From Bacillota bacterium (GTDB lineage Bacteria > Bacillota > Clostridia > Christensenellales > Aristaeellaceae): DNA of 36,459 bases. Of the stretch, positions 31,620 through 36,459 are shown one piece after another (position 1 is the stretch's first letter; the number at the start of each line of letters is the position of its first letter). The stretch spans positions 1 through 36,459 of the forward strand of contig JAEZLW010000004.1 in assembly GCA_023415145.1 (NCBI GenBank), read 5' to 3'. The position numbers and the translations under genes are program-made. Under the pieces are notes generated by a model. That model saw only the letters and a list, made by a program, of their open reading frames with translations, was not told the DNA's origin and did not search any database.

Positions 31620-32759
31620 CTAGAAATTGATGTAATGGGAAAGGGTGTCGATTGGGCCATTTCGGGGAATGGTTGTAGAGTTCCCGATGATGATTGGCAT
31701 ATGAAGAACCCTGCCCTCTGCCAATTTGCCGGTTTCAAGCATTTTCAGCATGATTTGAACTGCCTGCCTGCCCATTTCCTCCTTGGGGTGAGCCGCTGTG
31801 GTCAAGCGGGTATTGGAACCGAAAGGGTAATTCAGGTCATCAACGCCGGTGATGGACATATCCCTTGGCATGATAAGCCCGCAGCGGTTAAGCGTGGCTT
31901 CCAGGTGACGGGCAAAATGATCGCTGAAGCACACCATGGCCGTACATTCCAAAATTCCGGAACGGTATGCGTTAAACAAGTTGTCAAACACATACTGCAC
32001 TTCATTATAGGCGATAAACATGATCCTGCGGTCTTCCACCGCAAGGCCGTTTCTTTGCATTCCCTCAAGATATCCTCTGTACCGTTCATGGCCGGCATAC
32101 TCCATGGCATTGAAAATTCCGCCGATTTTCTCATGCCCAAGGGAATGAAGGTGATCTACCATCGCGGCCGTAGCTTCCCTGTCGTTTGCCACCACATAAG
32201 AAATGCCGCCGATTCCTTGGTGAAAGCCATTTAAAAAAACGCACGGGATTCCCTTTTGCACAAGCTTGCGGAAAATATCCTCGTTGGGGGAAGGCAAAGC
32301 GGTTTTAAAGGCCTCGATGATCAGGCCGTCAATGGGCGCTTCCGTCAGGGATTCCAAAACGCTCCGCTGCCCCCTGGTATCATCTGCGGTGGAATAAAGC
32401 TCAAGCTCATATCCCGATTGGCTGCATGCTTCCTTGGCGCCTTCAAGGGTGTATGTAAACACATGCCCTTTTAAATCCCGCGTGACAAATGCGATTCTTT
32501 TGTGTTTCGGACTTTGAAACAAAGACGGCTCCTGATAAGGGAAGGTGCCCTTGCCCTGGATTCTTGTCACCAGGCCTTCCTGCTCCAGGCGCATAATGGC
32601 CTGCCTGGCTGTCAGCCTGGTCACCTCAAACCTGGCGGCCAATTCATTCTCTGACTCAAGGCGCTGCGACTTGCCATAAACTCCGCTTTTCAACCTTTCC
32701 CGAAGCCAGTGCGCAATCAAGGCTGTTTTGCTGCCCTTTTCGGGTGCGGATGTACGCAT
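31620..32759 (-). CDS. GntR-HTH / LacI-sensor transcriptional regulator (AraR-like)
   Basis: A 379-residue regulator with a GntR winged helix (about 12-75: LIAHWLRERLKSGVYGKSQRLESENELAARFEVTRLTARQAIMRLEQEGLV) fused to a periplasmic-binding-like sugar sensor (about 88-375: RIAFVTRDLKGHVFTYTLEGAKEA, IDGLIIEAF, ITGVDDLNYPFG). This is the architecture of AraR, which leaves its operator when sugar binds. ATG 32759 is preferred, 9 bases after AGGAAGG; the ATG three codons earlier touches that site. The palindromes before the sugar-binding protein gene at 35009 are candidate targets. Confidence 0.92.
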   Translation of the reverse strand: MRTSAPEKGSKTALIAHWLRERLKSGVYGKSQRLESENELAARFEVTRLTARQAIMRLEQEGLVTRIQGKGTFPYQEPSLFQSPKHKRIAFVTRDLKGHVFTYTLEGAKEACSQSGYELELYSTADDTRGQRSVLESLTEAPIDGLIIEAFKTALPSPNEDIFRKLVQKGIPCVFLNGFHQGIGGISYVVANDREATAAMVDHLHSLGHEKIGGIFNAMEYAGHERYRGYLEGMQRNGLAVEDRRIMFIAYNEVQYVFDNLFNAYRSGILECTAMVCFSDHFARHLEATLNRCGLIMPRDMSITGVDDLNYPFGSNTRLTTAAHPKEEMGRQAVQIMLKMLETGKLAEGRVLHMPIIIGNSTTIPRNGPIDTLSHYINF

Positions 32760-32813
32760 GGATGTCATCCTTCCTGTATCCTGATGAAACTGTAAGATCT
32801 TGATGATTCCATT

Positions 32814-32842
32814 ATCATAGCATTTTAGGGGCGGTCTGCCAA
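32814..32842 (-). promoter_or_regulatory. Promoter of the GntR/LacI-type regulator
   Basis: Minus strand: TTGGCA (32837-32842), 17-bp spacer, TATGAT (32814-32819). Confidence 0.65.
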
Positions 32843-32893
32843 GTACCGGGGGCTCAGATAAAGGACCGCGACATTTTTTTGACAATTACATGA

Positions 32894-32922
32894 TTGAAAT
32901 TGGAAACAATAGGTGATACAAT
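32894..32922 (+). promoter_or_regulatory. Promoter of the chemoreceptor gene
   Basis: TTGAAA (32894-32899), 17-bp spacer, TACAAT (32917-32922) with an extended TGA step. The leader to the ATG is about 90 nt. A perfect TTGACA at 32879 has no -10 at proper distance. Confidence 0.6.
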
Positions 32923-33018
32923 GCAAAAAGAGTATGATTTTGCAATAAATTAATATATTCTGGCAACTAATGAAAGAATGCGCATCATTATTTTCATAGG
33001 ACAAAAGGAGCACTGTTT

Positions 33019-34725
33019 ATGAGAAACATCAATATCCGTACCAAAATGCTGTTGTTTTCCCTTACGGCGGCAGCATTGATGATATTGGTCTGGGTGCTGT
33101 CCCTTACCCTGTTTGAAAACACCAAGATTGGCAGCAAGCTGTACAATGAAATTATGCTGTCCAACGAGCTGACGGCGGATATTCTGCCCCCGCCGGTGAA
33201 TTTGATCGAACCCTATGCCGTAGCGCTGGAATATGTTGGGACAGATGATCCCATCAAAAGGGAAGAGTTGTTTGCGTCTTTTCAGGAGCTGAGGAAAACA
33301 TATCAGGAACGCAATGCCTATTGGAGCGGGAACCTTGCGGAGGATGAACTGAGACAGGTTTTTTTGAAAGAATCCCATGATGCCGCCATACGCTTTTTCG
33401 ACGTCTTTGAAAACGAGGTGGTGCCGGCGGCGAAGTCATACAACGTGCTTCAGATGAAACCGGCGCAGCGCAACATGAAAGCCGCTTATCTGGAGCACCG
33501 CACAGCCATTGACAAGACCTTGACGCTGGCGGACAAATGGCGGACAGATTTGCTCAAAACATCGGAGGATATGGTTCAGCGGGACAATTTGCTGCTGATT
33601 GTGCTTGTTGTGGGCGGTATTGTAATCGGCGTGGTGATAAGCTTTGCCATCGCCCATCCGCTGGTGACAACAACCAAATATGTGCATGGTGTGTTGGGCC
33701 GCATCGCTGACGGGGATTTATCGACTCAAATCGATGACAAATTTATTTCCCGTGATGAAATTGGCCAGCTTTGCGCTTCCACCAAGCGGACGGCGGAGCG
33801 GCTGAACAGCTATCTTTCATACATCAATGAGATTACTGGGACGCTCAACGCTATGGCGAAAGGGGATATGCGCATCCGTCTGAATCTCGATTACAGCGGT
33901 GAGTTCGCGGCCATCAAGCAAGCGCTTCAAAGCATTTCAACCTCCCTAAACCATACCCTCGCCTCCATCGCCGAAGCCTCCGGTCAGGTCAATAAAGGCG
34001 CAAAACGGATCTCCGAGGGAGCGCAGTCCCTTTCCCGAGGTGTACAAACCCAGGCAAGCTCCATAGAGCAGTTGACAGCCTCCATCGAAAGCGTATACGG
34101 GCAGGCCAGGGATAATGCAAATAATGCGAAAACCGCCAGCGAATATGTGATTCAGGCGGTGCAGGGCATTGATGAGAGCAATGATTCCATGCACAAAATG
34201 CTTTCCTCCATGGAACAAATCAGCAAGACCTCCGGTGAAATCGGCAAGATTATCAAGGTCATTGATGATATCGCTTTTCAAACGAACATCCTTGCCCTCA
34301 ACGCGGCGGTGGAGGCCGCCAGGGCAGGCTCTGCCGGAAGCGGCTTTGCCGTGGTAGCGGGGGAGGTGCGGAATCTGGCCGGGAAGTCCGCAGAGGCAGC
34401 CAGGCAGACCACCCAATTGATCGAGGCCTCCCTGATGGCTATCGCCGGCGGTGCGCAAATTTCCGAGGATTCGGCCATAAAGCTTGCGGACGTATCGAAA
34501 ATGACCGGCCATATCAAAACGGCCGTGCAGGGCATTGAAAGTGCATCTGCCAACCAGGCTGCTGCCATTGAGCAGATCAAGCACGGGCTGAAGCAGATAT
34601 CCGACGTGGTGCAGTCAAACGCCACCGCCTCCGAGGAAAGCGCAGCCGCATCGGAGGAGATGTTCAGCCAATCCACGTTGCTGAAGGAAGAAGTGGACAA
34701 GTTCACATTGGATGCAACGGTATAA
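33019..34725 (+). CDS. Methyl-accepting chemotaxis protein
   Basis: Transmembrane chemoreceptor of 568 residues. Membrane helices at about 10-32 and 192-213 enclose a sensor of about 155 residues of helical type (four-helix bundle, with NELTADILPPPVNLIEPYAVALEY). HAMP (214-267) and a second HAMP-like stretch (about 275-320) lead to the long coiled-coil signalling domain, whose conserved tip is IDDIAFQTNILALNAAVEAARAG (about 415-437, in overlapping pieces). It signals to CheA/CheW. No che or flagellar genes are in the window. AAAGGAG lies 8 bases before the ATG. Confidence 0.95.
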   Translation: MRNINIRTKMLLFSLTAAALMILVWVLSLTLFENTKIGSKLYNEIMLSNELTADILPPPVNLIEPYAVALEYVGTDDPIKREELFASFQELRKTYQERNAYWSGNLAEDELRQVFLKESHDAAIRFFDVFENEVVPAAKSYNVLQMKPAQRNMKAAYLEHRTAIDKTLTLADKWRTDLLKTSEDMVQRDNLLLIVLVVGGIVIGVVISFAIAHPLVTTTKYVHGVLGRIADGDLSTQIDDKFISRDEIGQLCASTKRTAERLNSYLSYINEITGTLNAMAKGDMRIRLNLDYSGEFAAIKQALQSISTSLNHTLASIAEASGQVNKGAKRISEGAQSLSRGVQTQASSIEQLTASIESVYGQARDNANNAKTASEYVIQAVQGIDESNDSMHKMLSSMEQISKTSGEIGKIIKVIDDIAFQTNILALNAAVEAARAGSAGSGFAVVAGEVRNLAGKSAEAARQTTQLIEASLMAIAGGAQISEDSAIKLADVSKMTGHIKTAVQGIESASANQAAAIEQIKHGLKQISDVVQSNATASEESAAASEEMFSQSTLLKEEVDKFTLDATV

Positions 34726-34745
34726 TACGGCTTTCCCCTAAAGAG

Positions 34746-34776
34746 CGGGAGATTGAAACAGTCTCTCGTTTTTTTT
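34746..34776 (+). terminator. Terminator of the chemoreceptor gene
   Basis: CGGGAGA (34746-34752) pairs with TCTCTCG (34762-34768) and is followed by eight T. Confidence 0.85.
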
Positions 34777-34851
34777 GTGTAAAACTGCCCGATGGAAGCC
34801 TTCGTTCAAGTTTCTGCTATATACGACGAAAAGCTGCATTCTGATCTAAAG

Positions 34852-34863
34852 TTGTATATACAA
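34852..34863. promoter_or_regulatory. Palindromic operator TTGTATATACAA
   Basis: A perfect 12-bp palindrome about 146 bp before the sugar-binding protein gene. The TTGTA...TACAA form is typical of operators of GntR-class sugar regulators, so the AraR-like protein at 31620 may bind it. Confidence 0.55.
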
Positions 34864-34904
34864 TAGTATTATAAGAAAAAAATAGTGCATAAAATATTGA
34901 TAAG

Positions 34905-34920
34905 TATATTGCGCAATATA
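34905..34920. promoter_or_regulatory. Palindromic operator TATATTGCGCAATATA
   Basis: A perfect 16-bp palindrome overlapping the probable -35 box of the downstream gene. The central TTGCGCAA has the form of LacI-family operators. No pure LacI-type regulator is in the window. Confidence 0.55.
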
Positions 34921-34938
34921 CGGAAGATGTGGTATCAT
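34909..34938 (+). promoter_or_regulatory. Promoter of the sugar-binding protein gene
   Basis: TTGCGC (34909-34914), 18-bp spacer, TATCAT (34933-34938) with a TGG extended step before it. The -35 lies inside the 16-bp palindrome. Confidence 0.5.
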
Positions 34939-34964
34939 CTTACCAGAGGATACGTTCATTATAA

Positions 34965-34988
34965 ACAAGCTTGTATAAACAAGTTTGA
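34965..34988. promoter_or_regulatory. Tandem ACAAG operator-like sites
   Basis: The perfect palindrome ACAAGCTTGT (34965-34974) is followed after ATAA by the near copy ACAAGTTTGA (34979-34988). The 14-bp period and position just downstream of the promoter suggest a repressor roadblock. Confidence 0.5.
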
Positions 34989-35008
34989 ATTGAATGGAGG
35001 AGACAATC

Positions 35009-36316
35009 ATGACAAAAAGGTTGGTATCCCTGTTTCTTATGACCTTGCTTGCGCTGGGCATCGCAATGCAGGCAGCTATTGCGCAGGACACGGTGCTGCG
35101 GGTTGCCGGCTGGCCTGCGGGCGATGAGGCGTTCAAGGCAATCATTCCGGAATTTGAGGCAGCCCACCCCGGTGTAAAAGTGGAACTGAACTTTATGTCC
35201 ACCGCGGATCATCATCAGCAATTGTCTACCGCTATCGCGGCGGGAAGCGGTGCGGATGATGTCGTCATGGTGGAACAGGCCTGGGTCGGCCGTTATAAGG
35301 ATGGGCCGGGTTTTGAAAACCTGCTGGCCGAGCCGTATAACGCCGGCGGGATGAAGGATGATTTTGTCGCCTATAAGTGGGACATGGCCACCTCCGTGGA
35401 CGGCTCCCAGATGATCGGCCTTGTGTGGGACATCGGCCCGGCTACGCTGTTTTACCGCCGGGACATCTTTGAAGAAGTGGGCCTGCCCACCGACCCCAAT
35501 GAAGTGGATGAGCTGTTCTCCACATGGGATGGATTTTTGCAGGCGGCCGAAAAGGTGTACATCCCCGGCCAGCGCTGGCTGCTTTCCGACGCTTCCCTGA
35601 TGTATGAATGGTGCTACATGAACCGCGACTTTTATGACAAGGATCTGAACCTGCACGCCGACAAGGAAGTGGCCAAAAAGGCTCTGGAGGCGGCCATCAC
35701 CATGCGGAAAAATGGATGGGATGCGCAAATCTCCGATATGTGGTCCAATGAAGCCTATGCAGCGTTTGGCTCCGGCCAGGTCGCCAGCGTTGCGGCCGGC
35801 TGCTGGTACGGTGGCTTTTTGAAAAGCTGGATCGCGCCTGACACCGCGGGCAAGTGGGGTGTAGCCCGCATGCCAGGCGGCATTGACACCTCCAACTGGG
35901 GCGGCTCGTATCTGGCCATCCCTTCCCAGTCCCAGAAAAAGGAACTGGCTTGGGAATTCATACAGTATGCCCTTGCCACGTCGAAAGCCCAGAACGCCAT
36001 GTTCAAGGCGGTTGATTACTTCCCCGGCTACATCCCTGCATGGGATGACCCGATGTACAACGAAGAAGATCCTTTCTTCGGCGGTCAGAAAACGCGGCTT
36101 TTGTGGGTGGATATCGCCAAGAACACCCAGCCCACCTTCACATCGCTGATGGATGCAACGGCGGAAGCAGCCATGCAAACCGCAGTGCGCACCGGCTTGA
36201 ACACGGGCCTGTCCGCCGATGAAATCATTGCCTCTGTCAAGGCAACCATTCTAAACGAAACCCTGGACGATTATGAACGGATGGTTGAACTGCTGGAGGA
36301 TGCGGGACTGCGCTAA
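35009..36316 (+). CDS. ABC-transporter sugar-binding protein (extracellular solute-binding, family 1)
   Basis: Exported binding protein of 435 residues. The signal peptide (1-25, MTKRLVSLFLMTLLALGIAM then QAAIA) is followed by VLRVAGWPAGDEAFKAIIPEFEAAHPGVKVELNF in typical SBP_bac_1 style, later ATLFYRRDIFEEVGLP, NEAYAAFGSGQVASVAAGCW, and WGVARMPGG, with WGGSYLAIPSQS. It would deliver an oligosaccharide or sugar to a permease. Firmicutes versions are usually lipoproteins, but no lipobox Cys is present here. ATG 35009 has GGAGG 8 bases upstream. The permease genes expected next are beyond the window or absent; a repeat begins after the stop. Confidence 0.92.
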   Translation: MTKRLVSLFLMTLLALGIAMQAAIAQDTVLRVAGWPAGDEAFKAIIPEFEAAHPGVKVELNFMSTADHHQQLSTAIAAGSGADDVVMVEQAWVGRYKDGPGFENLLAEPYNAGGMKDDFVAYKWDMATSVDGSQMIGLVWDIGPATLFYRRDIFEEVGLPTDPNEVDELFSTWDGFLQAAEKVYIPGQRWLLSDASLMYEWCYMNRDFYDKDLNLHADKEVAKKALEAAITMRKNGWDAQISDMWSNEAYAAFGSGQVASVAAGCWYGGFLKSWIAPDTAGKWGVARMPGGIDTSNWGGSYLAIPSQSQKKELAWEFIQYALATSKAQNAMFKAVDYFPGYIPAWDDPMYNEEDPFFGGQKTRLLWVDIAKNTQPTFTSLMDATAEAAMQTAVRTGLNTGLSADEIIASVKATILNETLDDYERMVELLEDAGLR

Positions 36317-36320
36317 GCTT

Positions 36321-36459
36321 TTCGAAAAAATGACTCCGTCATTTTTTCGATCTGGCACTTTTCGCCTGTGGCCTTAGACAATGGCCCAGGTTTCACTGGG
36401 CCATTGTAAGCCCACGGTCGTCGAAAAGTGAAAAGAATGCTTGCTGCGCAAGCACCCCG
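36321..36459 (+). repeat. Composite hairpin repeat, copy E (runs off the window)
   Basis: TCGAAAAAATGAC-TCC-GTCATTTTTTCGA (36322-36350) is the first module. The second is CACTTTTCG/CGAAAAGTG (36356-36364 / 36422-36430) with inner GTGG/CCAC and an 11-bp apical stem ACAATGGCCCA/TGGGCCATTGT (36378-36388 / 36397-36407). The third is GCTTGC-TGC-GCAAGC (36439-36453). The copy continues beyond the right edge. It begins 4 bp after the sugar-binding gene stop. Confidence 0.75.

Noticed and set aside
32879..32884. TTGACA at 32879 as the main -35 box of the chemoreceptor gene
   Set aside because: No -10 element lies 16-18 bp downstream; TTGAAA at 32894 with TACAAT at 32917 fits better.
34940..36178. 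A 412-codon open frame on the minus strand opposite the sugar-binding protein gene
   Set aside because: It has no family likeness or ribosome site and its codons mirror the real gene.

Overview
The window reads as chromosomal DNA of a moderately GC-rich, spore-forming member of the Firmicutes, probably class Clostridia. The grounds are tRNA genes with encoded CCA ends, strong AGGAGG ribosome sites, TTGACA/TATAAT promoters, the rpsF-ssb-rpsR operon, a CwlD-type cortex amidase, a Spo0A-like receiver, a DUF4489-like protein and OmpR/HisKA signalling pairs. The genus cannot be fixed from sequence alone. I see no phage, insertion sequence, CRISPR array or rRNA.

Layout. 1-705: a minus-strand tRNA operon (Pro, Glu, Met/Ile-CAT, Asp, Thr, Tyr, start of Leu) with a near-consensus promoter. 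724-1512: an alpha/beta hydrolase. 1607-2882: rpsF-ssb-rpsR with promoter and terminator. 2883-3677: a long gene-free stretch holding a structured repeat, an AT-richer segment, a DnaA-box cluster and a TGCATA-rich segment, so an oriC-like or DnaA-binding locus is possible. 3678-8768: cell-envelope genes (cwlD, a VanW/SH3 protein, a CHAP/peptidoglycan-binding protein) mixed with fba and sfsA. 8998-9675: an unknown gene between two related terminators. 9790-14571: aconitase, a YczE/YitT-like membrane protein and a glycerol-1-phosphate dehydrogenase homologue. 14840-16999: a DUF4489-like protein, a VOC protein and a secreted ferritin-like protein. 17189-22261: two signalling sets, one intact (response regulator plus HAMP kinase), one with a kinase broken by a frameshift that overlaps a convergent receiver gene. 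22357-24918: a methyltransferase and a secreted YD-repeat-like protein. 25070-30505: a MocR regulator divergent from an EamA exporter, CorA, and a TetR-hydrolase operon. 30562-36316: a sugar-responsive GntR/LacI-type regulator with an alpha/alpha-toroid protein, a chemoreceptor, and an ABC sugar-binding protein whose leader carries three perfect palindromes.

The most unusual structure is not protein-coding. A composite hairpin repeat recurs at about 2.89, 12.65, 15.46 and 36.32 kb, always just downstream of a plus-strand gene and always in the same orientation. Its helices keep pairing while their sequence changes, which points to selection on RNA or cruciform structure. A second repeat starting CCATCTGGCTC occurs alone at 4.56 kb and as an insert in the copy at 12.65 kb.

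Most genes are short independent units. Where genes work together, the sequence shows it by overlap or short spacing: rpsF-ssb-rpsR, the 17.2-19.3 kb two-component pair, tetR-hydrolase, and regulator-toroid protein.
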